Notes: a model not told the origin generated them from the letters alone. Shown: positions 36,896-45,706, counted from the first letter of the stretch. The stretch: 64,000 nucleotides of DNA from Capnocytophaga sp. oral taxon 863 str. F0517 (GCF_000466425.1 NZ_KE992088.1:20884-84883); one strand, 5' to 3'. Made by a program: numbers and translations.

Positions 36896-39053
36896 TAAAA
36901 CAACATTTTTGAGCTTTGCACAAAACAAAAAAATAGAAATTCCAATCTTTCAAAGAGATTATGCCCAAGGACGAAATGACGAGACAACTGATAAAATTCG
37001 TAAGGATTTTGTTAGTAGCTTAATCGAAGCATTAGATAAAAATACACCTATTGAATTAGACTTTATCTATGGGAGAGAGGTAGATAATACCATTACATTA
37101 ATAGATGGGCAACAACGCCTGACAACTTTGTTTCTGTTACATTGGTATCTTGCCCAACGAATTGGAAAAATAGATGCTTTTAAGAATATCAAGTTTAGCT
37201 ATGCCACTCGTGATTATGCCAAGGACTTTACCGCTAAACTTACTACAGGGGAAGATTTTAAAATAGATTTTACCCAAGTTACTTCCCAAGCTACTTTATC
37301 TACTGAACTAAAGGACAAAAATTGGTTCTATGACGATTGGCAACATGACCCTACTGTAAGTGGTATGCTCAATACACTTGATGAAATTCATAAGCAATTA
37401 AGAGACAAAACAATAGAACATTATTGGTCTTTACTTGAGCAAGGTATCATTACTTTCTATTGGCTTGACTTAGAAGAACACCAACTTACCGATGAGCTTT
37501 ACCTCAAAATGAATGCTCGTGGCAAACAGCTCTCTAAGTTCGAAAACTTCAAAGCCAGTCTGATAAAGCGTATTAATGATGAGCAATGGGAAAGTAAAGA
37601 GAAGGATGAAGAAACATTCTCTTATAAAATGGACACTACCTATACTGATCTTTTTTGGAAATATAGAGGAGATGTGAATGTTATCGACTATGAGGTAACC
37701 AATTTCTTTGCAGGTATGGCTATGATAGGTTATGTACTCAAAGAGAAAAATAGTGAAGCTCAACAAAAAAGAGCCCAAGAACTATTTAGTAATCCTCTTA
37801 GTGTAGTTGCAAGTGATTTTTCAAAAGAAGATTTTGAACGTCTTGAAGAATTTTTAGATTTCTATAGTACAGTAGAAAATATTTCAATAAAGACAGATCT
37901 ATGGAAATATTACAATACAAATAACAAAAGAGGCTTTTTTGAAGAATTTATCAAAGATGAAAATAAAGGCACACAGAAAGCATATCGGGGAGCTACCTAT
38001 AAGCAACGCGTTTTCTTTTATGCTATCACTAATCTTTTTATAAAGGTTAAGGATAATAAAGCAAAAGTAGAAGAGTTTATTCAGGTAGTCCGTAATATTA
38101 TTGAAAATGAAGCTATTGATAGTGCAGAAACTTTTGCAGGAGCAATCAAGCTAATGCGAGAACTTTTGGAAGGTTCTCAGGATATTTATAGTTACCTTAG
38201 TAAAACTGCTATCCAATCTAAGTTTGCTTCTTATCAAGTAGCACAAGAAAGACAAAAAGCAAAACGTATTGTTGCTGACAGTGAATGGAAAGAGACTATT
38301 TGGAAAGCGGAAAATCACCCTATGTTCAAGGGGGATATTGGCTTTTTACTTCTTGAGACAGAAAATAACTTAGACCTCTTCAAAAAACGCTATGAAGTAG
38401 CCAAAGAAATGTTTGATGAAAATGGTGTAAAAGGTAAATATCGAGAGAATGCACTCCTTTTACGAGCTCTGATTAGTAGACTTGATCATTGGAGCTTAGT
38501 TTGGAACTTAAACTTTGATTCAAGTAGAGATAATTGGAAAGCATATATTCTAAAGACGGTGTATAAAGAAAAGGAAAATCGTATAACCAAACACTTTTTA
38601 ACTTTATTAGACAATGAAGATAAGTTAGATGTATTTATTACAGAAGAACCTTCTTTACAGAAAAACAATGAAAACTTTGAATTATATAAGAAAACACTTA
38701 AAAACCTATATCAAACAGAGTTATTAATTGCTATTTGTGAAAAATGTTATCTACGATGGGAATCTGAAAATTATATTCTATATCCATACAATGGTCGCAA
38801 AGAACAGTTTAAGTATATTGTTACTCATGAACGAAATGATAAATTAGCAAAAGCCATAGAGAAAGGTATCATTACCACAAAACAGCAGTTAGAAGTCAAT
38901 GGAAAGAAAATTCCTTTCTTCTGGGGGTGGTCTGTTAGTTTTATCTATGATAATGAAGAATATTGGTACTATTACAATACAGATAAACCTAAAATCACCA
39001 AAAACGGACAGGATTGCACCGAAGAAGCCATGCAGAAAATTTTCCTCCTCTAA
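36888..39053 (+). CDS. DUF262-family protein, second gene of the pair
   Basis: A 721-residue protein with an N-terminal DUF262 ParB/Srx-like domain: IPIFQRDYAQGR and LIDGQQRLTTLFLLHWYL (DGQQR at 73-77), then YLKMNARGKQLSKFENFKA, typical of the family. The long C-terminal part (~250-721) is helical and has no His-Me motif that I can see, though FFWGWSVSFIYDNEEYWYYY at the end may fold as a binding domain. It starts inside the end of the GmrSD-like gene, so translation is coupled and the two products probably act together in nucleic-acid defence. Confidence 0.82.
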   Translation: MSNKTTFLSFAQNKKIEIPIFQRDYAQGRNDETTDKIRKDFVSSLIEALDKNTPIELDFIYGREVDNTITLIDGQQRLTTLFLLHWYLAQRIGKIDAFKNIKFSYATRDYAKDFTAKLTTGEDFKIDFTQVTSQATLSTELKDKNWFYDDWQHDPTVSGMLNTLDEIHKQLRDKTIEHYWSLLEQGIITFYWLDLEEHQLTDELYLKMNARGKQLSKFENFKASLIKRINDEQWESKEKDEETFSYKMDTTYTDLFWKYRGDVNVIDYEVTNFFAGMAMIGYVLKEKNSEAQQKRAQELFSNPLSVVASDFSKEDFERLEEFLDFYSTVENISIKTDLWKYYNTNNKRGFFEEFIKDENKGTQKAYRGATYKQRVFFYAITNLFIKVKDNKAKVEEFIQVVRNIIENEAIDSAETFAGAIKLMRELLEGSQDIYSYLSKTAIQSKFASYQVAQERQKAKRIVADSEWKETIWKAENHPMFKGDIGFLLLETENNLDLFKKRYEVAKEMFDENGVKGKYRENALLLRALISRLDHWSLVWNLNFDSSRDNWKAYILKTVYKEKENRITKHFLTLLDNEDKLDVFITEEPSLQKNNENFELYKKTLKNLYQTELLIAICEKCYLRWESENYILYPYNGRKEQFKYIVTHERNDKLAKAIEKGIITTKQQLEVNGKKIPFFWGWSVSFIYDNEEYWYYYNTDKPKITKNGQDCTEEAMQKIFLL

Positions 39054-39067
39054 ATTTTTTCTTAGTC

Positions 39068-39101
39068 GGTCATAGCTTGTCCAACATGAGCATTACCTTT
39101 G
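39068..39101 (+). promoter_or_regulatory. Dyad promoter of the FtsZ-like/WYL operon
   Basis: GGTCATAGCTTGTCC (39068-39082), 11 bases, TACCTTTG (39094-39101), then CACCG. Nearly identical in order and spacing to 28776 and 29180. The start at 39126 follows by 24 bases. Confidence 0.75.
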
Positions 39102-39125
39102 CACCGTAATCAAAAATTAAAAACC

Positions 39126-39359
39126 ATGAATACGGTAAAAACAAACACTCTTAATGAGCAACTCCCCAAAGGGACGCTTATTTTAGGTATAGGCGGTGGA
39201 GGAGCTAATTTCTTGGACTATGTACAGAAAAATAGCCCCCAGCCTATCCACTGTATCGCTTGTGATATAGGCAAAGGTTTTGCTGAGATTGACAAACGCA
39301 TATGGGGACACCTATTAGAATCATTAACGACTAAAAACGAAGAATTATGGCAAAAGTAG
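39126..39359 (+). CDS. FtsZ-like mini-protein (N-terminal loop region only)
   Basis: A 77-residue protein. GTLILGIGGGGANFLDYVQK (16-35) resembles the first beta strand and nucleotide-binding T1 loop of FtsZ (VGVGGGGxNAV), and IHCIACDIGKGFAEID resembles the following strand (FIxxNTDxQAL). The tubulin GGGTGTG loop, GTPase T7 loop and polymerisation domains are all absent, so it cannot form a filament alone. Upstream in-frame TTG at 39099 lies within the -7 box, so I start at the ATG. It overlaps the WYL gene by 13 bases, implying coupled translation. The FtsZ link rests on a glycine-rich motif and may be only a generic Rossmann likeness. Confidence 0.65.
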   Translation: MNTVKTNTLNEQLPKGTLILGIGGGGANFLDYVQKNSPQPIHCIACDIGKGFAEIDKRIWGHLLESLTTKNEELWQK

Positions 39360-40270
39360 ATCAAATATTCCGTTTGGTACGGATTATCAAGGAATTAGAA
39401 AGAAACAAAGAGAATGGAGGACTTACCTATGAAGAACTTAGAGACCGCTTAGAGAAAACCCATGAGGGGGAATATGATGCAGGAAATTTGAGAAATGAAG
39501 AGGTCAACTTCAGTGAGAGGACTTTTCAGCGCGATCGAAAACTCTTAGAAGGACTATTCGAGGTGAACTTTGTCTATGAAAACAAAAAATGGCGCTTGGA
39601 AGAAAATGATTTTGCCAACCGATATGCTTTCTTTGACAATATTCTCTTGGTGGATGCCTATCGCCGTACCCGCGAGCTTTCCAATATCCTCCTTTTCGAG
39701 CGACAACAGCACAGCTCGATGCGCTTTTTGGAGGATATCATCGAGGGTATTCAGCAGAATGTAACCATACGCTTTGTCTATACCAAATTTTGGGAGGGTA
39801 CCCCTCACCAGCGCGAGGTAATCCCCTATGCAGTAAAGGAATACAAGCGCCGTTGGTACCTTATCGCCGAGGATTACCAAGGAAACGGACAGCTTAAGTC
39901 CTTTGGACTGGATCGTGTCTCCCAATTGGAGGTAACCGACACGAAAGTAGTACACCAAAATGTAGCTATTGGCACGCTTTTTGACAATGCTTTTGGGATT
40001 ACCATCGCTCCCATGCAGGAGCCTGAAACGATTATCCTTTCCTTTGACCCTGATCAAGGGCAATATGTAAAGACCCTACCGCTGCACCACAGCCAACAAA
40101 TTCTTGTGGATTGCGACAAGGAAATACGCATCGGCCTAAGAATGGTACCTACCTATGACTTTGTAATGGAGATCTGTTCCCGAAGCCGTTATGTAAAAGT
40201 ACTCGCCCCTGATCACTTAGCCCAACAGGTTAAGGAACTGCTCAAAGCAGGATACGAACAATATAATTAG
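39347..40270 (+). CDS. WYL-domain transcriptional regulator
   Basis: A 307-residue regulator. The N-terminal winged helix-turn-helix (about 1-85, SERTFQRDRKLLEGLF) should bind DNA. A WYL domain (~135-220, RRWYLIAEDY with Trp170-Tyr171-Leu172) is thought to sense ligands such as nucleic acids. A C-terminal WCX-like extension follows (~230-307). WYL regulators such as BrxR and CapW repress defence operons by binding inverted repeats. Here the operon's own promoter contains the dyad GGTCA-N5-TGTCC, making autoregulation likely. Confidence 0.88.
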   Translation: MAKVDQIFRLVRIIKELERNKENGGLTYEELRDRLEKTHEGEYDAGNLRNEEVNFSERTFQRDRKLLEGLFEVNFVYENKKWRLEENDFANRYAFFDNILLVDAYRRTRELSNILLFERQQHSSMRFLEDIIEGIQQNVTIRFVYTKFWEGTPHQREVIPYAVKEYKRRWYLIAEDYQGNGQLKSFGLDRVSQLEVTDTKVVHQNVAIGTLFDNAFGITIAPMQEPETIILSFDPDQGQYVKTLPLHHSQQILVDCDKEIRIGLRMVPTYDFVMEICSRSRYVKVLAPDHLAQQVKELLKAGYEQYN

Positions 40271-40354
40271 ATAATTTGCCAATTTGTCAATTTGCCAATT
40301 ATCTCATTGACTAATTGACTCATTGACTCATTAGCTAATTGTCTCATTAACCCT
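40271..40354. repeat. CAATTTGCCAATT / CTCATTGACTCATTAG repeat block
   Basis: About ten degenerate 7-9 base words fill the whole gap between the WYL regulator and the GSCFA gene. It marks the right edge of the accessory island. Confidence 0.75.
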
Positions 40355-41317
40355 ATGGATTTTACCACTAAAATAACGATTCCTCCCCTACCGGAGGCAT
40401 GCCAACTTTCCTACAAGACCCCTGTGATGAGCATGGGGTCTTGCTTTGCGGCACACCTACAGGAGAAGTTTGTCTACCACAAGCTACCTTTTTTCTCCCA
40501 TCCTTTCGGCACGCTCTTTCACCCCTTGGCCATTGAGCGTAGCCTGGAGCGGGTATGCAAGGGGCAGACCTTTACCGAGGCGGATTTCTTCCTACAGGAC
40601 GACCTATGGCTGTCCTTTGAGCTACATTCCCAATGGGCGAACCCCTCGCTTCCCGCACTCTTAGCCCAACTAAATCAGCAGATGGCCTCCCTACAAGAGG
40701 CACTTTCCCAGACGTCCCTTATAGTGATAACCTTGGGAACGGCTTGGGTATATGAGCATTTGGATACGGGCAATATCGTGGCCAACTGTCATAAGCAACC
40801 CCAAAAGATTTTCAGGAAAAAACTGCTCTCTTTGGCTGAGATAAAGACTTCTTTGGAGCACATCGTAGCCTTGGTACGAGAAAAACAGCCCGATATGAAG
40901 GTACTCTTTACTGTTTCCCCTGTACGGCACCTCAAGGATGGCGCCATGGAGAACCAGCTCAGTAAGTCGCTGCTTCTCTGTGCGATCCATGAGCTCTTGG
41001 GAACAGGCTACCCAAAGAAGGGGGATAACCTCTTCTACTTCCCCTCCTATGAGCTACTTATGGACGAGCTGCGAGATTATCGCTTCTACAAAGAGGATAT
41101 GCTCCACCCCACCGAACAGGCCGTACAGTATGTATGGGAGCGCTTCACCGAGACTTGTTTTACCTCTGAGGCACAGGCTCTTATGCAGGAAATAGCCAGT
41201 ATTCAGCGCGCACTGGCGCATCGCCCCTTTAATCCCGAAGGGGAAAAACACCAACAGTTCCTCTCCAAACTCCAAGAGAGAATAAAAGCTGTGGAAGCGA
41301 AGATTAGTAACCAATGA
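40355..41317 (+). CDS. GSCFA-family protein
   Basis: A 320-residue member of the GSCFA family, named for the motif seen here as MGSCFA (27-32, Ser29 and Cys30). The family resembles SGNH-type esterases; biochemical role unknown. Other conserved pieces are HPFGTLFHP, LGTAWVYEH, FTVSPVRHLKDG and DMLHPTEQAV. No signal peptide. It is the first core-like gene after the island. Confidence 0.9.
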   Translation: MDFTTKITIPPLPEACQLSYKTPVMSMGSCFAAHLQEKFVYHKLPFFSHPFGTLFHPLAIERSLERVCKGQTFTEADFFLQDDLWLSFELHSQWANPSLPALLAQLNQQMASLQEALSQTSLIVITLGTAWVYEHLDTGNIVANCHKQPQKIFRKKLLSLAEIKTSLEHIVALVREKQPDMKVLFTVSPVRHLKDGAMENQLSKSLLLCAIHELLGTGYPKKGDNLFYFPSYELLMDELRDYRFYKEDMLHPTEQAVQYVWERFTETCFTSEAQALMQEIASIQRALAHRPFNPEGEKHQQFLSKLQERIKAVEAKISNQ

Positions 41318-41418
41318 TTAATGACTAATATATTGGCACATTTTTTGCGGTCATATCAATCAAAAAACATATACTCATCTCTCTTTTTATATTTTTTGCC
41401 CGAAAAAAAGTAAGAAGA

Positions 41419-41450
41419 TTTGCATAATTACAAGTTTATTCTTATTTTTG
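41419..41450 (+). promoter_or_regulatory. Promoter of the small ORF-DUF4230 unit
   Basis: TTTG (41419-41422), 20 bases, TATTTTTG (41443-41450). The predicted start near 41457 lies just before the small ORF at 41473. Confidence 0.72.
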
Positions 41451-41472
41451 CTCTATTAATTAAAAGAGTCTT

Positions 41473-41607
41473 ATGGATAAAGACAAAAGGATAGAGGATA
41501 CTCAAAGTGATAAACTTAGAAGATTGGGAAATGTACCCAACCATGGGGACTTAGCTCTTAGCCTCCCTCCCTCATTCTGTAGCGCTCTAACCGATTATAA
41601 CCCATGA
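41473..41607 (+). CDS. Small 44-residue ORF coupled to the DUF4230 gene
   Basis: Begins MDKDKRIEDTQSDKLRRLGN and ends ...ALTDYNP. Its stop overlaps the next start as ATGA. It starts about 16 bases after the predicted transcription start. The sequence is charged at the N-terminus and has no recognised family. The overlap and promoter placement argue that it is translated, perhaps as a leader peptide, but no homology supports it. Confidence 0.45.
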   Translation: MDKDKRIEDTQSDKLRRLGNVPNHGDLALSLPPSFCSALTDYNP

Positions 41608-42221
41608 AAAAACTATTATTAGGTTTGGCAATAGGTATTGTTGCCATGTTTGTACTACAATATTTCTTTAAAAAAGAAAAAGACGAGAGTGTGCTTACTG
41701 AAAACAGCTCCTTAATCGTCCAAGAGATCAAAAATGTAGGCAAGTTAGTCGTTACCGAAGGCTATTTCTCTGAGGTAATGACCTACCAAGATGCTAAGAA
41801 ATACCTCAACAACTGGGTTTCCTTTGACAAAAAAGCTTTGGTGGTTATCAATGCCGAGGCTACTATCTCCTATGACCTACACCAGCTGCGCTATGAGATA
41901 GATGAGGCCAATAAGGTGGTACGCCTCTTGTATATCCCCCAAGAGGAACTCAAGATATACCCTAAGATACAATACTACAACCTTGAGGAAAGTTCCTTCA
42001 ATCCCTTCACTGCGGAGGATCACAACAAGATCCAAAAGCGTGTCACAGAGGTCATTTCCAAGAAGATAGACCAGTCCTCCTTCCGCAGCAATGCCCGGGA
42101 TCGCCTCCTTACCGAACTCTCTAAAATCCTGATTCTCACCCACTCCATGGGCTGGAGGCTCGAATATACCGATACTGAGATAGAGACGGAAAGTGACCTG
42201 TTGTTACCACTTAAAAAATAA
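41604..42221 (+). CDS. DUF4230-family membrane-anchored protein
   Basis: A 205-residue DUF4230 protein of unknown function. One N-terminal membrane anchor (residues 3-20, LLLGLAIGIVAMFVLQYFF) is followed by a soluble domain with the family features ENSSLIVQEIKNVGKLVVTEGYFSEV and DLHQLRYEIDEANKVVRL. The start overlaps the stop of a 44-residue ORF. The following NhaC gene has its own -7 box. Confidence 0.88.
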   Translation: MKKLLLGLAIGIVAMFVLQYFFKKEKDESVLTENSSLIVQEIKNVGKLVVTEGYFSEVMTYQDAKKYLNNWVSFDKKALVVINAEATISYDLHQLRYEIDEANKVVRLLYIPQEELKIYPKIQYYNLEESSFNPFTAEDHNKIQKRVTEVISKKIDQSSFRSNARDRLLTELSKILILTHSMGWRLEYTDTEIETESDLLLPLKK

Positions 42222-42255
42222 TTTGCAATTTGCGTTATGTTCTAATTTTTTTTTC

Positions 42256-42263
42256 TATCTTTG
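42256..42263 (+). promoter_or_regulatory. -7 box of the nhaC gene
   Basis: TATCTTTG followed by CACCG, 27 bases before the start. A TTTG lies 23 bases upstream, slightly far for a -33 element. Confidence 0.6.
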
Positions 42264-42290
42264 CACCGTATTACATAAATTATTTTTACG

Positions 42291-43598
42291 ATGTCAACAG
42301 AATCAAAAAAAGCGAATGGTATTGCACTTTTGCCATTGATTATTTTTGTGACCGTTTTCCTCTGGAGCGGCATCCAGTATGGGAGCTTTTATGAGTTTCC
42401 TGCCCCTATTGCCGTACTAATAGGAACCATTACGGCCTTTGCGATTTTTTATCGCAATGGTATCAATGAGAATGTAAATGGGTTTATCCGAGGAGCTGGC
42501 AATCCTAATATACTGATCATGTGCCTCATTGCCTTGTTCTCAGGAGCTTTTAGTGTTGTCACTAAGAGCATTGGGGCTACCGATACCTTTGTGGAAATCA
42601 CCAAGAACTACCTTTCCTTACAGTTTTTGTATGCTGGGGTCTTCGTTATTGCCTCTTTCCTCTCCTTCGCTTCTGGTACTTCCGTAGGGGCAGTGGTGAG
42701 CTTGGCGCCTATTGCAGCAGGCTTTGTGAGCTTGCCCAATGTGAATGTGGAGCTTATCGCGGGCTCGCTCTTAGGAGGTGCTATGTTCGGCGACAACCTC
42801 TCTTTTATCTCCGACACCACCATTGCGGCTACCCAATCACAAGGTTGTCAGATGAAGGATAAGTTCCGTATGAATGGAAAAATTGCTTTTCCTGCTTCTA
42901 TCCTTACCACCATCCTACTCATTATCATAGGAGTTTCTATTCACCCTAGTGGACATTCTCTCAGTACAGGAGACACACCTATCCAATGGATTAACCTACT
43001 TCCGTATATCTCTGTTATCGTATTGGCCACCGCTGGTCTTAATGTTTTTGTCACCTTCCTTATTGGTACCATCCTTTCAGGTATATTAGGCTTCTGGTAT
43101 GGCACTTTTGATTTCTTAGGTTATTGTAAAACCTTCTTTGATGGTTTCGCCTCCATGAATGATATCTTCTTGGTGTTTCTTTTCACCGGTGGTTTGGCTT
43201 ATTTGATCGAAAGAGAAGGCGGTATTTCTTTTCTTACCCAGAAAATTGGAAAATTTGTCAATACCAAAGGGCGTGCTTTCTTCGGAATTGGCTTTTTAGT
43301 AGCTCTTATCGATGCAGCGGTAGCCAATAACACCGTTGCTATCGTCATCAGTGCTCCTGTTGCGAAGAAAATCAGTGAACAATATAAAATTTCTCCTATA
43401 CAAACAGCCTCTATCTTGGATATTTCCTCTTGTATTGTACAAGGAATTATTCCCTATGGGGCACAGGTACTCTTGCTTATCAAGCTTTTAGGCACCGATG
43501 TCAATTATAGTAGCATGATTGCTCAGAGTTTTTATATCTGGCTACTGCTTCTCTGTATGATCGTCTTCTTTCTTAAGGGCGCGAAAAGTAAAGAATAA
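42291..43598 (+). CDS. NhaC-family Na+/H+ antiporter
   Basis: A 435-residue inner-membrane antiporter with about 11 helices. Family features include SFASGTSVGAVVSLAPI, the charged segment LGGAMFGDNLSFISDTTIAATQSQG with acidic residues in a membrane helix, and LIDAAVANNTVAIVISAPVAKKI. It exchanges sodium for protons to keep pH and sodium balance. Family members can also carry malate or lactate, so the substrate is not certain. The alpha/beta-hydrolase gene follows by 18 bases. Confidence 0.9.
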   Translation: MSTESKKANGIALLPLIIFVTVFLWSGIQYGSFYEFPAPIAVLIGTITAFAIFYRNGINENVNGFIRGAGNPNILIMCLIALFSGAFSVVTKSIGATDTFVEITKNYLSLQFLYAGVFVIASFLSFASGTSVGAVVSLAPIAAGFVSLPNVNVELIAGSLLGGAMFGDNLSFISDTTIAATQSQGCQMKDKFRMNGKIAFPASILTTILLIIIGVSIHPSGHSLSTGDTPIQWINLLPYISVIVLATAGLNVFVTFLIGTILSGILGFWYGTFDFLGYCKTFFDGFASMNDIFLVFLFTGGLAYLIEREGGISFLTQKIGKFVNTKGRAFFGIGFLVALIDAAVANNTVAIVISAPVAKKISEQYKISPIQTASILDISSCIVQGIIPYGAQVLLLIKLLGTDVNYSSMIAQSFYIWLLLLCMIVFFLKGAKSKE

Positions 43599-43616
43599 TC
43601 TAAAAATACATATATC

Positions 43617-44531
43617 ATGAAATGGTTTATCTTATTATTTTTCATCTCTTTAGAGGCTTTCTCTCAAGAGAAAAATTATGATAGCCTGCAAGTAAGTATA
43701 GACCCAGAAGTGCAGGGTACTTTACTCTCTCCTAAAGGAGAGAATCAGCCTCCTTTGGCGATATTGATAGCAGGTTCAGGACCCACTGACCGCGATGGGA
43801 ATCAAGCTCTATTCAAGAATAATTCTCTAAAATATCTTGCTGAAGGATTGGCTCAAAAGGGTATTGCAACTTTTCGTTATGACAAACGTGTTATTGCACA
43901 AATAAATAACGCTACTGTACAGGAAGAGAAAATGACCTTTGAAGACGAGGTGAATGATGCGCTTTTGGTTGTAAATCACTTTAAGGATAAGTATAAGAAA
44001 ATCATCCTTATAGGACACTATGAGGGAGCGCTGATAGGGCTTCTTGTTGCTCAAAAGGTAGTAGTCTCTAAGTTTGTTTCTATCTCAGGTGCGGGCAATA
44101 GCAGTGCTACACTGATAGAAGAACAGATAGGTAAAAATGCTCCACAACTCAAGGAGGAAAGTCAGAAAATCATCAGCCAGCTAAGAAAAGGGGAACTCGT
44201 GGAGAATATTTCTCCCTATCTGGCGCCTGTCTTTAGGAAAAGTATCCAACCCTATTTGATTTCTTGGTTCAAATATGAACCTACCAAAGAAATCGTTAAA
44301 CTACAAATACCTATCCTCATCGTTCAGGGTACCAATTATTTGCAAGTGGAAGATAAGGAGGCACAACTACTCAAAGAAGCTCAGCCTAAGGCACAACTTC
44401 TTCTTATAGAAGGTATGAACCATGTACTAAAAAAAGTAAAGACATTGGAAGAAAACCAGCTATCTTATCTAAATCCTGACCTACCTATCTCTGGAGAATT
44501 GGTAGAAGGCATAGCAAGTTTTATAAAGTGA
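43617..44531 (+). CDS. Exported alpha/beta-hydrolase with Tyr in place of nucleophilic Ser
   Basis: A 304-residue protein with a Sec signal (residues 1-16, cleavage after EAFS) and an alpha/beta-hydrolase fold. The oxyanion-side motif IAGSGPTDRDGN, the acid-side strand PILIVQGTNYLQV and the terminal EGMNHVLK histidine are present. The nucleophile elbow, normally GHSEG, reads GHYEG. Tyr135 (TAT, 44019-44021) replaces Ser; a single base change from TCT would do this. The protein is probably inactive as an esterase or has another role. It is convergent with the next gene, six bases away. Confidence 0.87.
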   Translation: MKWFILLFFISLEAFSQEKNYDSLQVSIDPEVQGTLLSPKGENQPPLAILIAGSGPTDRDGNQALFKNNSLKYLAEGLAQKGIATFRYDKRVIAQINNATVQEEKMTFEDEVNDALLVVNHFKDKYKKIILIGHYEGALIGLLVAQKVVVSKFVSISGAGNSSATLIEEQIGKNAPQLKEESQKIISQLRKGELVENISPYLAPVFRKSIQPYLISWFKYEPTKEIVKLQIPILIVQGTNYLQVEDKEAQLLKEAQPKAQLLLIEGMNHVLKKVKTLEENQLSYLNPDLPISGELVEGIASFIK

Positions 44532-44536
44532 AAAAC

Positions 44537-45595
44537 TCAAAACTGATACTGTCTTTCAATTTTCCTTTCAGGAGACAGACAAAAAGTATATAAGCAAAGC
44601 AAAAAGAACCACTCTAAAGGCTTCATCAGCAGATAAGTCATATTGGCTGCCCATGGAGCCTTAATTTTTTGGGAGAGGTTATACCCATACTTATCATAAT
44701 TGGTACGTAGGAAATGGTGCAACTTAGGTGAAAAATCAGCGATAAGTTCCTCAAAGGCATTGGCAATCTGTAGCTGACGATTCACAATAATAGGCCTACC
44801 CCCTCTCCTGCCCCAGCGCAAGGGCTTGACCAAGCGCGGAGAGCCACAAGCGGCCACTGTACAGAGGTAGTGCCCCCTATGGTCTAAATAAGGTGGGTGA
44901 TCATGCTGAGAAAACTTCCATGTAGTAGTCTCGGTAAAGCCTTTGACCACTGCGTCATAGTCTTGACCAAAAATCATCAGCAGGAGGGTCAGCAGTACAA
45001 AGACAGGAAACACTAAGAGAACCGACCAAGTAAGCACTGTAAATCGGAAAGAAAGGAGCCTATTGAGCTTGTTAAGCCATTTGTTCTTAAAGGTTTTGGT
45101 AGAAAGTTCTTCCCTGATAGCCATAAGGGTGCGACCTATGACTAATATGGCTATAAAATTGCTGAATATAGGAAACGAGGCTAATTCCTCTTGGCGATTA
45201 CCCTCTCCTAAGAGCTGGCTGGCTATAAATACATTGATTACGATTCCTATATAGAGAAAACAAAGGCAAAGTACTAAGGGCAGTGGGGGCAATTTCGCTC
45301 TGCGTATCCAAAGTGCTCCAAGTGCTATGTGATACAAAAGAAAAAAGATTAGAAAAGTAAGCCTATACTGTCCCGAAATAAAGGTATAGTGATCATCTAT
45401 AGGGTCTATAGCCTGAGTATATTCAGCAGAGAAAAGCGAACCAAAAAGCACGAAGAACAAAAGCCACAATCCATACAATAGCGCTATAGGATATTGCCAA
45501 ATAGGAACTTTTTTCTCATACAAACGAATGCCTACATAGAGTAATATCACTAAAATGAAGAGAGCAAAAATAGAAAGAATTACAGTATCAAACAT
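44537..45595 (-). CDS. DUF6688-like membrane protein
   Basis: A 352-residue protein with about seven membrane helices in the first 215 residues and one near the C-terminus (WFFLLCLYTFCLS). The loop between has LCTVAACGSPRLVKP and GGRPIIVNRQLQIANAFEE, resembling the DUF6688 family. Function unknown. Convergent with the alpha/beta-hydrolase gene; the S46 peptidase terminator lies just upstream of its start. Confidence 0.72.
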   Translation of the reverse strand: MFDTVILSIFALFILVILLYVGIRLYEKKVPIWQYPIALLYGLWLLFFVLFGSLFSAEYTQAIDPIDDHYTFISGQYRLTFLIFFLLYHIALGALWIRRAKLPPLPLVLCLCFLYIGIVINVFIASQLLGEGNRQEELASFPIFSNFIAILVIGRTLMAIREELSTKTFKNKWLNKLNRLLSFRFTVLTWSVLLVFPVFVLLTLLLMIFGQDYDAVVKGFTETTTWKFSQHDHPPYLDHRGHYLCTVAACGSPRLVKPLRWGRRGGRPIIVNRQLQIANAFEELIADFSPKLHHFLRTNYDKYGYNLSQKIKAPWAANMTYLLMKPLEWFFLLCLYTFCLSPERKIERQYQF

Positions 45596-45613
45596 AAGAG
45601 GTCAAAATTTAAG

Positions 45614-45667
45614 AAAAATCGCCTTGAAAACTTCTATTTACTACTAAATAGAGAGACTTCAAGGCGA
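45614..45667 (-). terminator. Terminator of the S46 peptidase gene
   Basis: TCGCCTTGAA (minus) pairs with TTCAAGGCGA, with an inner CTATTTA/TAAATAG stem, and ends in T5 at 45614-45618. Confidence 0.82.
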
Positions 45668-45706
45668 AAGAACAACAATTAAATAAACAAATATAATGAA
45701 AAAACT

